Shown: positions 24,775 to 39,700, counted from the stretch's first letter. The stretch: 64,000 bases of DNA from Proteles cristata cristata (GCA_017311185.1 JAESUZ010005524.1:1-64000); one strand, 5' to 3'. Notes: a model not told the origin generated them from the letters alone. A program made the numbers and translations.

Positions 24775-27700
24775 CGCGTGCCTGAGTAGGGGAGGGGCAG
24801 AGAGAATCTGAAGCAGGCTCCAGGTTCTGAGCTGTCAGCACAAAGCCCAATGCGGGGCTTGAACCCAGAAGCCATGAGATCTTGACCTGAGCTGAAGTGG
24901 ATGCTTAACCTATTGAGCCACCCATGTGCCCCAACTAACTTGAATTAAAAAATAAAAAGGTCTCCCAGCAAGATCAAATTTCAAGGGTGGGGAGGGGATC
25001 TGCATATGAAAAGATCTGAACATACGGTATGCCAAATGTAAACCCAGGATATCTGGATTACTAAACCATTTTCTTATTTAAAACTTCCTGAAAAACACTT
25101 TTTTCTTTACTAAAGTACAGTTGACTCTTGTACAACACAGGTCTGAAGTGTGTTGGGAGCATTTATACACAAATTTTTTTCAATATAGTATAATACTAAA
25201 AATGTATTTTCTCTTCCTTATGACTTTCCTTTTACTTAAAGTTTATTTACTTTTGAGAGAGAGAGAGAGAGAGAGTGTGAGTGGGGGAGGGACACAGAGA
25301 GAGAGAAATCCCAAGCAGGTTTTGCACTGTCAGCGCAGAGCCTGATGTGGGGCTCAAACTTACGAACCGTGAGATCATGCTCTGAGCCAAAATCAAGAGT
25401 CAGATGATTAAGCAACTGAACCATCCAGAAACCCCTTCCTTGTGACTTTCTTAATAACACTTGTTTTCTCTAGTTTACTGTAAGAATATGGTATATAATA
25501 CATACAGAGTAATTGACGGTTCTGGGCCTGAACCTTCACGAGGCACGGCAGCTTCCACTCCTGGACCCTCCCGAGCCCTCTGCCACCACATACGAAGTCT
25601 GGCTACCATGCTGGAGACCACATGGAGAGGCCATAGAGATAAAACTCCCATGAAGAGGCTACTTGGAAATGGAGCAGCCATGAAACTACACGGAGAGAAA
25701 AAGCCAGGACATCCCAGCATCCTGCTGAGCCCAGCCCCTGAGCCAATTCCCAGGCGCATGAAGACCAGTGTAACGGCCTAGCGGAACTCAGCACAGTTCT
25801 AAGATCATGATCACATAAAATGGCTGTTAATATAAGCCACCAAATTTGAGTGTCTTGTTACACAGTGGTAGGTAACAATTAAGCTGAGGAATCATATGAT
25901 ATGCCACCATCTAGAGAAGAGAGGGGTTATGAATGGACCACAGAAAATCTTAAACTTGGCCTGCCTGAGAACTGTATTACCTGTATGCGTCACCAAATCC
26001 TTCATACCACAAGACCAAATTTTAGTAATTTAAAGGTTCAGGATGAAAGTAATTATAAATAATCATCACAGAATCTTAGTACAGGAAAGAGCCTTAGCTC
26101 TAGACTAAGCCCCTTACTTTATAGACAAGGAAAAAATGGGGCAAAGATGTAATGTTCGCAGTAAGGGGAGGTGTCCTGACTAGAAGGAAGTCAGCTATTT
26201 GGTCATTCACAGCCCCGCTTTATCAGCAAACATGGTAGTTTAAAGGAAAAATTTTAGGTAAGATAAGTCCCCACAGAACTGGTCTCTAAGATGACATGAA
26301 AACAGTATTTAAATTTGTACTTTACCTGATACAGTCTGAAACTAAACATCGAAATGTTAAAATAACAACAAAAAAGCCCCAATAATAAGAAATCATTGCC
26401 TTTCAATTGCTACTTACGTTTCACTGGCATTTAAAACCTTTTTCATTTTCTTCTTTAGTGCTTTCAGATTTTCTTGGATTTCTTTTTTCTCCTGTTGCCA
26501 CTTTTTAATTTCCTTTTCCAAATCTTCAAGGAACCAATCTAATTCTGTCTTTGATATCTAAAAACATTTTTAGAAAGCATTTAAATAAATAGGAAGATTA
26601 AAAAAAAAAAAGCCCCAAAGACCAGAAGTGTGGTGGTGTGTTAGTTCAATCAGTGACGCCAGTTTAGCAGAGCACACTCAGGACCTGGGCTGAGCCTGGG
26701 CCACAGAATCACATGACACACAGCCTTGGGCCTCGCCTGCCCTCGCCAGATCAGGCTGGGGGAGGCTCTCTGACAAAAAGGCACAGAGGCAGGACAGACT
26801 AGCTGGTATCTGGGAAGGGTTTCTTAAAACCAGTGATTTCTGATTTCTGTCTTTAAAGATGAGATGACATGTTGGAAACTGGATTCCAAGCAGTAGGAAT
26901 AGTGAGGTAGAAGGATAAAGAGGAAGGCATATCTGAACAAAAGCAAGAGGCACTACGTGGCTGGAATACGAAGTGGACACAGGGAAGGCAGGGCAGGGAG
27001 AATGGTACCCAAGGTGATCTGGGTTCAAATTATAAAGGAGCTTATAAGCAATGCTAAGGAGGGTGGACTTTACCCAGGAGATAACAGGGAGCCAGTGAAG
27101 ACTCTTAAGCAGGGTAGTGAGATGATTAGATTCTGGTTTTAGAAAAAGAACTGAAAGACGCAGAGATGGATTAGGAATGGGTAAGCGGGCACATGAAAGT
27201 GGTAGACCAAGCCAAGGCCTTCATATTTTCTTGACTGTGACCCCAAATAACAAATACATTTTAGTAATTCATACCATAGGTACATATGCCCACACATGCA
27301 ATCTGAAAGAGAACTATCCTTTCTGAGATGCTTTTTGATATATCCAATCTATTCAATTATTAAAAACATAGGGTTCCTGGGTGGCTTAGTTGGTTGAGTG
27401 TCCAACTTCAGCTTAGGTCATGATCTCATGGTTCGTGGGTTTGAGCTCCAGGTCGGGCTCTGTGCTGACAGCTTAGAGCCTAAGCCTGCTTCAGATTCTG
27501 TGTCTCCCTCTCTCTCCGTTCTTCCCCTGCTCATACTCTGTCTCTCTCTCTCAAAAATAAAGATTAAAAGAATTTTTTAACAATTCCAGTCACCACCATT
27601 AAACTGATTTCATAGCCCATTATGAATTATACCCTTAATGTTAAAAATTATGTTAGAAGAAGGTAAAATCTCTTAAATCTCACTGTAATACTCCAAGTGA

Positions 27701-30700
27701 GAGACAATAAGGATTATGGTAGGGATGATAAAAAGAAGTAAATGAAACTTTAGAAGAAGAGGAAAGATAAGATCATGTGTCTAAGTGGGATATAAGACAT
27801 AAAGCAGAAGTTGACAGGGTTACCTGGGTGACTCAGTCGGTTAAGAGGCCGACTTTAGCTCAGGTCATGGTCTTGCAATTCGTGAGGGAGGCCCGCGTCA
27901 GGCTCTGTGCTGAGAGCTCAGAACCTGGAACCTGCTTCAAATTCTGTCTCCCTCTCTCTCTGCTCCTCCCCCACTCATTCTCTCCCTCCCTCTCTCTCTT
28001 TCACTCTCAAAAATAAACATTAAAAAAATTAAAAAATAAAAAAAGTTGACAGGGTTAAAGATAGGTTTCTATCTTTGATGAATAGTTAAAAATCCCATTA
28101 GCAAAAAAGAGCACAGAAGATGTACAAGGCTAGGAGGCATGAAAACAGACACAGTAACCTAGATATGGATGTTTAAATCTATGAATAAGTAAAATTGAGA
28201 ATTCCATAATTTTGACTCTGTAGTCGTTTTTAAAAATTTTTTATTTTTGAGAGAGAGAGCAAGTAAGCAGGGGAAAGGGATAGAGTAGGGGAGAGTAATC
28301 TTAAGTAAGAGAGAATCTTAAGGAGGCTTCACGCTGAGTGTGGAGCCCAACATGGGGCTTGATCTCAGGACCCTGAGCTGGAAACTTAACTGACTGAGCC
28401 ACCCTGGCACCCAAGACCCTGCAGTTATTTTGATGGAACAGAGCAGAAATTTCTAAGTGTTTGACAAAGACTAGAAATCAAAGGAATAAAAATACTGAGT
28501 TCAAAGAGCTTTTCAACATAACCGTTTAGGAAGAAACATTCTTCTGAGTCTAATTCGTCTATACAACAACAGACACCTTTATTCTAACAGGCACAGAACA
28601 GCACACAGTCAAGTCAGGTATGCTTTGCTCACCAAAACAGCCTTTCCCAATATGGGCAACTCCCAGCATATTCCAAGTCCGCCAACCAGCTGGTTGTTGT
28701 GACTTGGAATGTATTTCCCCAAGAAAAGCCATGTTAGAAACGTTAGATCTCCACCAGTTCCTTCCAGGATGCACATGGTTACATTGGCGAACTGGATGCA
28801 AGGAGGTCTAGAGGGTTCAGGGAGGCAAGTCCTCAGACCATGAGAGTCTATTTGTAGAAGACGCAGTCTTATCCTGAGTGCTGGGAGCAGAGATGAGGTG
28901 CAGGGAAGGCAAAGGGGCAGTGCAGAATCTCCTCTGAAATCTGCCTGAAAGAGTCCCATCTGCAGTAGCCTCCGCCTTCTTTCTGGCATTCATTTCGTCC
29001 TCCAAGGACCCTTTTCCCGCAAGACCAAGTTTCACTGGACCCCTGATCTAAGCGCCGACAGACGGCATGCCAGCCTCCCCAGCACGTACTTCAAACATCC
29101 TTTCCCCTCCTTCAGGTCTGTCAGCACCCAGAGCCCCTCACTGCTCTCAGGGATTCTGAAGAACCCTCTGGCTTGCCTAGAAGTGCTCACACATCACTCT
29201 TGCCCAAGTGACTCTAATCTAGAGGCAGTCTACACACACGCTTTATCTGGAAGTCCAACTGTTTCTGCTTGCTTTTTAATTTTTTTTTTTAATGTTTATT
29301 TATTTTTGAGGGAGAGAGAAAACAAGCATGAGCAGGGGAGGGACAGAGAGAGAGGGAGATATAGAATTTGAAGCAGGCTCCAGGCTCTGAGCTGTCAGCA
29401 CAGAGCCTGACATGGGGCTCGAGCCCACAGACCGTGAGATCATGTCATGACCTGAACTGATGCTGGAGGCTTAATCGACTGAGCCACCCAGGCACCCCAT
29501 CGGTTTGGTTTTTAGAATGTAAATGTGGGGGTGCCTGGGTGGCTCAGTCGGTTAAGCATTTGACTTTGGTTAAGCATTTGACTTCGGCTCAGGTCATGAT
29601 CTCGGGAGTTTTGAGTTTGAGTCCCACACTGGGCTCTGTGCTGACAGCTCAGAGCCTGGAGCCTGCTTCTGATTCTGTGTCTCCCTCCCTCTCTCTCTCT
29701 CAAAAATAAACAAACATTAAAAAAAAATTTAATAGAATATAAATGTGATATCTTTGGCCTGGTCACAGGGGCATTTGGGTGGAGATACCAACCAGAATTT
29801 CAGGTGGTGTGACAAACAGAAATGAAAATCTGTTTTTTGAAGCAAGGTAGTTAGCCTTCCCCAGATGGAAGGCAAAACACCATGCGAGCCCCGGCCTTCC
29901 TGGTCAGCTTTCTTATGCGGGTGCTGCTTTCTGAAATGTCTTCTGAACCTATAAATTCTCTAAAAGCTTTATGTCATTTTCCAAAGTGTCATCCATTCAG
30001 TGCTGGCAGACGTATAGGTGGGGCACATGCTTGTAAATACTTGTCACTTATAAGTAAAAGTTTCTCTCTATTAACACTTCTAATAATATGTGAATCAGGG
30101 AATACAGCAATATTTATAAGAAGTTTAAATTGTAATATTTTCCAGTTTGAAGCTCTATGAAAATCAGCAATTGCTTAGAATGTGAGCAGGTTACTGAAGG
30201 CACGGCCTCCTCCCTCAGAGAGGATGCTGTCCCTGAAGCCAAGCTACACTGCTCTGTGAACAGTAATGGTCTTCCGGCCAAAGGCACACCGACCTAGAGG
30301 AAGGACGTGTCTCCCTCCTCAGCCTGTCTCAAGACACCACAGTTTGTGATGTTCTTGGGAGACAGACCTGCTAACAGTCCAGGTCCTTAAAGACTTCCAA
30401 GGACCAGCCTGGGGGCAGGATCAATTTCACTGGCCTTGAGGTGCACAGGCCAGCTGTTTTTAGGCAGCAGAGGTTCAGTTCAGTGACAGTCCTTCTAAGA
30501 ACAGTTTTACGTAACATTTTCTTTGCTGTGACACTGCCAATCCTGAACCTGTTGAGTCACTGTGAGGGAGATGACCACAATGTCTACGCTGCTTACAAAA
30601 TCCTGTATTCCACTGGTTCACTTCTACTCCCGTGACCAGTGTCCACATGTGAGATTTGCTGCCAGTAAACAAGCTAGCCTGGTCTCCCACCTGTCCTGTG

Positions 30701-33700
30701 CTTCCATTCTGGGCTAATGATTTCATCTCAGATTTAGCCCTTTGGCCAGGAGATGAGGCACAGCCACAAGGCTTAAGAACCTACTTGGCAACAAGTACCG
30801 AAAGGAGTTTAGTATCAAAAGGCACAAAGTATTATAAACACACACACACACACACACACACACGCTTTTAGTTTAGCCACAGAAAATGCTACATGAGTTC
30901 ATCTGCGGTTTGTACTAACTACCCTGTAATGACATAGCTACCTCACAGTGCCAACTAGGTCAGCTATCATGAACTTGTCCCCAGCTACACGATAGAGAAT
31001 GATCTGAATCCTTTTCTTTGAAACATGAGAATTAAAGACAAAACTGACTATACACAACTACATGCTCTATAGGCACAGCTTACTGGCATAATTATAAATA
31101 CTTCCTGATTTTTTTCTCTCAATTAGAAAAATTTGGTTTCCATATGGCTTTTTAAAAAATCTCAACTTTGTTCCAAAATATTAATTGAAATGTATATACA
31201 AAACAGGAGCGGACACTTAACTGGGTGGCACGCTCAGTTAAGTGTCCGACTCTTGATTTCAGCTCAGGTCACGATCTCATGGTAAGTGGGGCGGAGCCCA
31301 TGTCACACTCTGCGCTGACAGCATGGAACCTGTTTCGCATTCTGTCTCCTTCTTTGCCCCTCCCCTGCACATTCTCTCAAAATAAATATAAAAAAAAGAC
31401 AAAATAAAAAGATAAAAATGATAATGCAGAACCAGAAGTGAGAGCAATATAAAAGTGAGTGCCATGAGGCGTTAGCCATTCTTTAGGAAGAGCACTAAAA
31501 CTTCTCTGGTAGACAAAATCCGAGGAAATACAGTGAGTTATAGCCACAAAATAAAAACAAGTTTGTTGCACAAAGAAGCCCAGGAAGTGAAAGCAGAAAG
31601 AAACAACTTCTACTGAAGGAAGCATCCAATATATTTTGTCAAATGAAAGGATGGATAATATCCTCAACCATGTACTAGCAAATAATCAAGCAACAATCTT
31701 CACAGAAGTGCAGGCCTGATGTCCTCTGATGTAAGCGGATACAGAACATGCAGCCACAATTCGCTGAACTCAGTGAACCAGTTCTTTGGTGCTCACACAC
31801 ACATTTGGTAACATCAGCAGAGCTCCTAGTCTATACACGAGGGTCAAAGATGACAATAGCTCAGTGGGGGAAATATGCATAAATGACAATTACTACACCA
31901 CACACAAGAATTAACTCCAAATGATCATAGACCTAAATGGAAGAGCTAAAATTATACAGCTCTTAGAAGAAAATACAGAAGTAAATCTTGGTGACCCTAT
32001 TATGAGGTTTCTAAAATATGACATCAAGGCATAAACAACAAAAGAAAAAAAGTGGACAACACTGAAGCTAAAAACCGTGCTGCAAATGATGCCATCAGGA
32101 ACCTGAAATGATAACCCGCAAAATGGAGATGGGAGAAACAGATTTTCAAGTATGGAAGATGGGAGAAAATATTTATAAGTCATGTATTTGATTAGCAATT
32201 GCACCCAGATTAAAGATATATGAAACCCTTAAGAAAAATAATCCAATTAGTAAATAGACAAAGGATTGGACAGGCATTTCTTCAAAGAAGATATACAAAC
32301 AGAAAATAAGCACGTGAAAAGATGCTCAACCCCACTGGCTCTTAGGGAAATGCAAATCAAAGCCACAATGAGAAATGACTTCATACCCATGAGGATGGCT
32401 GCAATCAAAAAGATGGATGATACTAAGCGTTAATGAATACGTGGAGAAGCTGGAACCCACAACTATTTTCACACAGTCTGGTGGTTTCTCAAATACTTAA
32501 ATATGGAGTCAGTGTAGGACCCTGCAGTTCCGCTCCGAAGCATATACCCTCAAGAAATGAGGACAAGGGCGCCTGGGTGGCTTAGTCGGTTAAGCGTCCA
32601 ACTTTCACTTAGGTCATGATCTCGCAGTTCGTGGGTTCGAGCCCCGCGTCGGGCTCTGTGCTGACTGCCAGCTCAGAGCCTGGAGCCTGTTTCAGTCTGT
32701 GACTCCCTCTCTGACCCTCCCCTGCTCACGCTGTCTCTCTCTCTCTCTCTCTCCTAGAAATTAAAAAAAAAAAAAGAAATGAGGACATGTGGTGGGCCTG
32801 GGTGTCTCAGTTGGTTAAGTGTCTGGCTGTTGGTTTTGGCTCAGGTCATGATCTCATGGTTTGTTGAGTTCGAGCCCTGTGTCAGGCTCCGTGCTGACAG
32901 TGCAACAGTGCAGACCGTGCCTGGAATTTTCTCTCTCTGTTCCTCTCCTGGTCTCTCTCTCTCAAAATAAATATGTAAACTTAAAAAAAAAAAAGAAATG
33001 AAAACATATATCCACACATATTCATGGCAGATACTCATCGCAGCATTATTCACATAATCTAAAAGTAGAAAAAAAAAAGTCCATCAACTGATGAGTAGAT
33101 AAATAAAATGTGATACTGTCATACTATAGGATATTACTCGGCAGTAAATTAGAAAAAGTGCAAGTGCAAAATCTAACAGCGCATCTAATGGAACTAGGGG
33201 GAGAGCAACAAGAGCACCCCAAACCCAGCAGAAGAAGAGAAATAATAAAAATCAGGGCAGAACCAAACAATATAGAAACCAAAGAAAGAGTTGAACAGAT
33301 CGATGAAACCAAGAGTTGGTTTTTTGAAAAAATAAACAAAATTGACAAACCTGTAGCCAGGCTTCTCAAAAAGAAAAGAAAGAGCACTCAAATAGACAAA
33401 ATCATGAATGTAAATGGACTTATTACAACCAACCCCTCAGAAATACAAGCAATTATCAGGGAATACTATGAAAAATTATATGCCAACAAACTGGACAACT
33501 AAGAAGAAATGGACAAATTCCTAAACACACATTCACTACCAAAATTCACACGGAAGAGAGAGAAAATCTGAACAGACCCATAACTAGTGAAGAAACTGAA
33601 TTAGTTATCAAAAATCTCCCAGCAAATAAGAGCCCTGGGCCAGATGGCTTCCCTGGGGAATTCTACCAGACATTTAAAACAGAATTAATACCCATTCTTC

Positions 33701-36700
33701 TCAAGCTATTCCAAAAAATAGAAATCAAAGGAAAACTTCCGGACTGATTTTATGAAGCCAGCATCACTTTGATTCTCAAGCCAGACAGAGACCCAGCTAA
33801 AAAAGAGAACTTCTGGCCAATATCCTTTATGAATACAGACGCAAAAATCCTCAACAAGATACTTTCAAATCGAATCCAACAGCACATAAAAAGAATTATC
33901 CACCAAGATGAAGTGGGATTCATTCCTGGGTGACACATCACATCAACAAAAGAAAAGATAAAAAACATACGATCCTGTCGATAGATGCAGAAAAAGTATT
34001 TGACAAAATACAGCATCCCTTCTTAATAAAGACCCTCGAGAAAGTTGGGATAGAAGGAACCTACTTAAACATCATCAAAGCCATCTATGAGAAGCCTTCA
34101 GCTAACTTCATCCTCAACAGGGAAAACCTGAGAGCTTTCCCCCTGAGATCAGGAACACGACAGGGATGTCCACTCTCACCACTGTTGTTTAACATAGTGC
34201 TGGAAGTCCTAGCATCAGCCATCAGACACCAAAAGGAAATCAAAGGCATCAGAATTGGCAAAGAAGAAGTCAAACTTTCACTTTTAGCAGACAACATGAT
34301 ACTCTACATAGAAAACCTGACAGACTTCACCAGAAGCCTAGTAGAACTGATCCGTGAATTCAGCAAAGTTGCAGAATACAAAATCAACATACAGAAATCA
34401 GTTGCATTTTTATACACCAACAATGAAGCAACAGAAAGAGAAATCAAGAAACTGATCCCATTCACAATTGCACACACACACACAAACCATAAAATACCTA
34501 GGAATAAACCTAACCAAAGATATAAGAGATCTGTATGATGAAAACTATAGAAAACTTATGAAGCAAATTGAAGAAGACACAAAGAAAAAACATTCCATGC
34601 TCATGGGTCGGAAGAATAAATATTGTTAAAATGTCATTACTACCCAAAGCAATCTACACATTCAACGCAATCCCAATCAAAATTGCACCAGCATTCTTCT
34701 CAAAACTAGAACAAACTATCCTCAAATTTGTATGGAACCACAAAAGACCCTGAATAGACAAAGTAATCTTGAAGAAGAAACCAAAACGGGAGGCATCACC
34801 ATCCCAGACTTTAGCCTCTACTACAAAGCTGTCATCATCAAGACAGTATGGTATTGGCACAAAAACAGACACATAGACCAATGGAATATAATAGAGAACT
34901 CAGAATTGGACCCAAAAATGTACAGCCAACTAATCTTTGACAAAGCAGGAGAGAGTATCCATCAAATGGAAAAAAGATAGCCTCTTCAATAGGTGGTGCT
35001 GGGAGAACTGGATAGCAACATGCAGAGGAATGAAACTAGATCATTTTTTCACACCATACACAAAAATAAACTCACAATGGATAAAGGACCTGAATGTGAG
35101 ACAGGAAACCACCAAAACCCTAGAGGAGAAAGCAGGAAACAACCTCCTTGACCTCAACCGCAGCAATTTCTTACTTGACACATCCTCAAAAGCAAGGGAA
35201 TCAAGAGGAAAAATGAACTATTGGGACCTCATCAAGATTAAAAGTTTCTGCACAGCAAAGGAAACAACCCAGAAAACTAATAAGCAACTGACAGAATGGG
35301 AAAAGATAGTTGCAAATGACATATCAGATAAAGGGCTAGTATCCAAAATCTATAAGGAACTCACCAAACTCCACATCTGAAAAACAAACAACCCAGTGAA
35401 GAAACGGGCAGAAGATACGAACACACTTCTCCAAAGAGGACATCCAGATGGCCAACAGACACATCAAACGATGCCCAGCATCCCTCATCAGGGAAATACA
35501 AATCAAAACCTCACTGAGATACCACCTCATGCCAGTCAGAGTGGCTAAAATGAGCAAATCAGAGGACTCGATGCTGGCGAGGATGTGGAGAAATGGGCAC
35601 CCTCCTACACTGTTGGTGGGAATGTAAAATGGTGCAGCCCCTCTGGAAAACAGTGTGCAGGTTCCTTGGGAAATTAACACTAGAACTCCCCTATGATCCA
35701 GCAATAGCACTGCTAGGCATTTACCCAAGGGACACAGTAGTGCTGATGCATAGGGGCACATGGGCCCCAATGTTCACAGTAGCACTCTCGACAATAGCCA
35801 AAACATGGAAAGAGCCTAAGTGTCCATCAACTGATGAATGGATCAAGAAGATGTGGTTTATCTATACCATGGAATACTACATGGCAATGAGAAAAGAATG
35901 AAATCTGGCCATGTGTAGCAACATGGATGGAACTTGATGGTGTTATGCTGAGCGAAATAAGTCAGGCAGAGAAGGACAGCTACCATATGTTTGCACGTAT
36001 AGGAGGTTTAGGAGGAACTTAACGGAGGACCGTGGGGGAGAAGAAGGGGAAAAATAATTGAGGAGAGGGAGGGAGGAAAACCATTAGAAACTCTTGGATG
36101 CCGAGAACAAACTGAGGGTTGATGGGGTTTGAGGGGTGGGGAAGGGGGTGATGGTCATGGAGGAGGGCACTTGTGGGGATTAGCACGGGGTGTTATATGG
36201 AAACCAATTTGACAATAAACTATTAAAAAAAAAGAAATGAAAACATATATCCACAGGTATTCATGGCAGAGATTCATCGCAGTATTATTCATATAATCAA
36301 AAAGTAGGAAAAAAAAGTCCATCAACTGATGAGTGGATAAATAAAATGTGATACTGCCATAGAATACGATATTACTCGGCAGTAAAATGGAATGAAGTAC
36401 TGACATGTGTTGCATGGATGGATGTACACGGATGAACCCTGAAAACTTTATGCTAAGTGAAAGCAGGCAGTTATAAAAGACCACATGGAGTACGACTCCA
36501 TTTATATAAAATGCCCAGGATAGGCAGATCCACAGAGTATACGAGTGGTTGCTTAGGGCAGGGGGAGGGAGGAGAATGGAGAGTGACTGGTAGTGGGTAT
36601 GAGATTTCTTCTGGAGGTGATGAAAACGTTCTGAATTTAGACTGTGGTGATGGCTGTGCAACTGTGTGAGTATACCACAAACATAGAACAGTATACTTAA

Positions 36701-39700
36701 ATGGGTGAATTTTATGTAAATGAATTATATCTCAACAAAAATGTTAACAAAAATAATTACCATATAATATAGTGAGGCATTTATTAACAAAGATCTTGAA
36801 CCAAGGCTGACTGAGGTTGCCATTAGCAACATCAGCTGCCTTAAGAAAGTGATGGGGCATGAGCTAGGCGGGCCCAAAGGATGAGAAGAAGTGAGCCAGG
36901 CTTGGAGAGAAAGGCCACTTGAGGCAGAAGGGACAGTGCAAGGAAAAGAGCCAGAAGTGAGAAAATCACAGGACAAAAGCTATCCATTAAGTATAGAGGA
37001 TAATGCAGAGAACTAGTACAGGAGAAGGTGGAAGATGGAGGTAGGTACCAATCCAGAAGGGTTTTTAAGCTCTTAACTACTGAATGTTAGTGAATTTTGG
37101 TGCTGACCTACTGTAGCAGAGGGACAGCATTCACAGCCCCATCCTTATCTATAGCCTTTGTCACAGGACCATCCAGGTCCCTTCCATAAAGAGCAGTCTC
37201 TCTTCACTACCCTGTGAATCTGGGCTGGCTATGTGACTTGCTTTATCTAATGGGTATTAGCAGACCTGACGTCAGCAGAGGCCTGAGAAGTGCTTGTGTG
37301 ACCGTCCTTGCTTGCCCTTGCACTTACTAGAAGAAGAAAGACACATAGAGCAGAGCTGGTTGCCCCAATCATCCCAGCTGAGGCCACTCTAGATCATTTC
37401 ATAGCCAGGTGACCCCACATATATGAGCAAGTAAGCCAAGAACAACAGAGCTTTATCGGTCTACCCCAGCCCAGCCCAACTGGGATAAACCAACCCACAG
37501 ACTCACACACTTAATGTGTGCTGTTGCAGGTCCCTAAGGTTTTGTGGGTGGGGGCTACTTAGCATTATGATGGCAATTAATTGATACACCTATACTGCTT
37601 GTTAAGTACTGAGAAATGTTTTTCACCTAGTTTTGGAACTGACATTCTTTTAGGGAAGGACATAAAGCAAGGGATCTAGAGCTTGACACTCACTAACTGT
37701 TCTGCCACTTAGTACTGGTATCATTTCTAGCAAGTTGCATCTGCTGCTCCTGCCTCCATATCCTGAACAGTAAAATGGAGACGAAACTAGAGTACTATAA
37801 CATTAGCATACTATGATTATTTGAGACCAAATTAAATAATCCATGTAAAAAGCTTTACAATTGAGTATGGCACATAATGTGCTCCATAAATGTTAGATTA
37901 AAAACGATGAACTCAGGGAGCCTGTGTGAACTCAGTTAAGTGTCTGACTCTTGATCTCAGCTCAGGTCATGATCTCATGATTCATGGGATCAATCCCCTC
38001 ATCAGGCTTGGTGCTGACAGTGGAGAGCCTGCTTGGGATTCATTCCCTCTCTGCTCGTCCCCCACTCATCTCCTCCCACAATAAATAGATAACCTTAAAA
38101 AAAAAAAAAAAAGGTCCGAGGAGCACCTGGGTGGCTCAGTCGGTTAAGTGTGTCCGACTGTTGATTTCAGGTGAGGTCTTGATTCCACAGTTTGTGGGAT
38201 TGAGCCTCGTTCAGGGAGCATGCTGACAGTAAGGAGCCTGCTTGGGATTCTCTCTCACTCTCTGCTCCTCCCCTGTTTGTGTGCTTGCTCACTTGCTCTC
38301 TCTCAAAATAAGTAAATAAACTTTGAAAAAAAAAAAAGGCTGAACTTGGCAAAGACAATGACTGAACAGGAGAACCCACCTCTACACAGATGTGGGCTGA
38401 GGACTTTTTAGCAGGCAGGGCCCAAGACTCTGTTTTGATGTAAAGATAGGACAAAGCTTCAAGATTCTCCTCCATAACTTATTCTAGGCCAAAATCATTT
38501 TGATTATGTTTCAAGACCCAAAGTCAACTTAAATACCCATCTTAGCTATATGAAAATCTCATTAAAGTGCCTTAAGAACATATGTCCTAGGGACAATGAG
38601 CAGTGATTGCTTAATGGGTACAACAGGGTTTCTCTTTCGCATTATGACAATGGTTCTGGAATTAGATAGTGGTAATGGTCATATTACATCGTAAGTATAC
38701 TGAAAGCCACTGAATTACATACTTTATAATGATTAAAATGGTGAATTTTATCTTTTTTTTTTTAATGTTTTTTATTTATTTCTAGGAGAGAGAGAGAGAG
38801 CGTGATCAGGGGAAGGTCAGAGAGAGAGGGAGTCACAGACTGAAACAGGCTCCAGGCTCTGAGCTGGCAGTCAGCACAGAGCCCGACGCGGGGCTCGAAT
38901 CCATGAACCGCGAGATCATGACCTAAGCGAAAGTTGGACGCTTAACCGACTAAGCCACCCAGGCGCCCCTGGTGAATTTTATCTTAATAAATTAGAAAAA
39001 ACATAAACCCTTGAGCAATACTACAATCAGTTATAATCTGCCAACTGCAAGTTAGAGGTACATTAAAAACAACAGGAGATTCTGACTTTAGAAGAGGTAT
39101 TTTCCTCTGACATAACAGATAACTGGCCTATTGAGGTCATTCCCAGCTCATAATAAAACCCCATCCACTATATACAATAGCTAGCTCAGATTTTTATCGA
39201 TGTTTTTTATGTGTCAAGCACTCTTTAACTGCTTTGTAAACAATGTTCTGAGTAGGGGCATAGGTGGAATTTTGGGTGGGATGATTCCTCCTTCAACTAT
39301 ACTTAGCATCTCTGGACAGTCCTACCCTTGTCCAGCCACGCCTGTGAGTCCTCAAAAACCTATGAAGTACGGATTGTATTACTAACGAGGAAGCTGAGGG
39401 TCAAAGAGGTTAAGTAAACTAAGGTCACAAAGGTTATCAGACGGTAGTGCTGGAGTTCAACCTAGGCAGCCTGACTGAAGCCTGAGCTCGGAAACATTTG
39501 CTTTTGCTGGTCTATCTCTTCCCTATAGAGCAAAGGGTGGTTGTGTCTAACAGAGCCATTATGTGGTATCAAGCAACTTTCAAGCAAAAGTATTAGCTGA
39601 TAACCTCAGTGATCTAGAGTCAAAGGTCATGGGAAAGATCGATAAAAGCCACAAATTTCCTTTGATGTCTATAGAAGATTTCTCCAATAAGCTAATTATG

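Noticed and set aside
25475..25759. Open frames over the MLT1 LTRs (25.5 kb and 44.1 kb)
   Set aside because: Non-coding LTR sequence; the frames are chance.
33149..36233. Reverse transcriptase frames as a possible domesticated gene
   Set aside because: Frames are broken by stops and shifts, the catalytic box is mutated and the endonuclease is absent; an ordinary dead L1.
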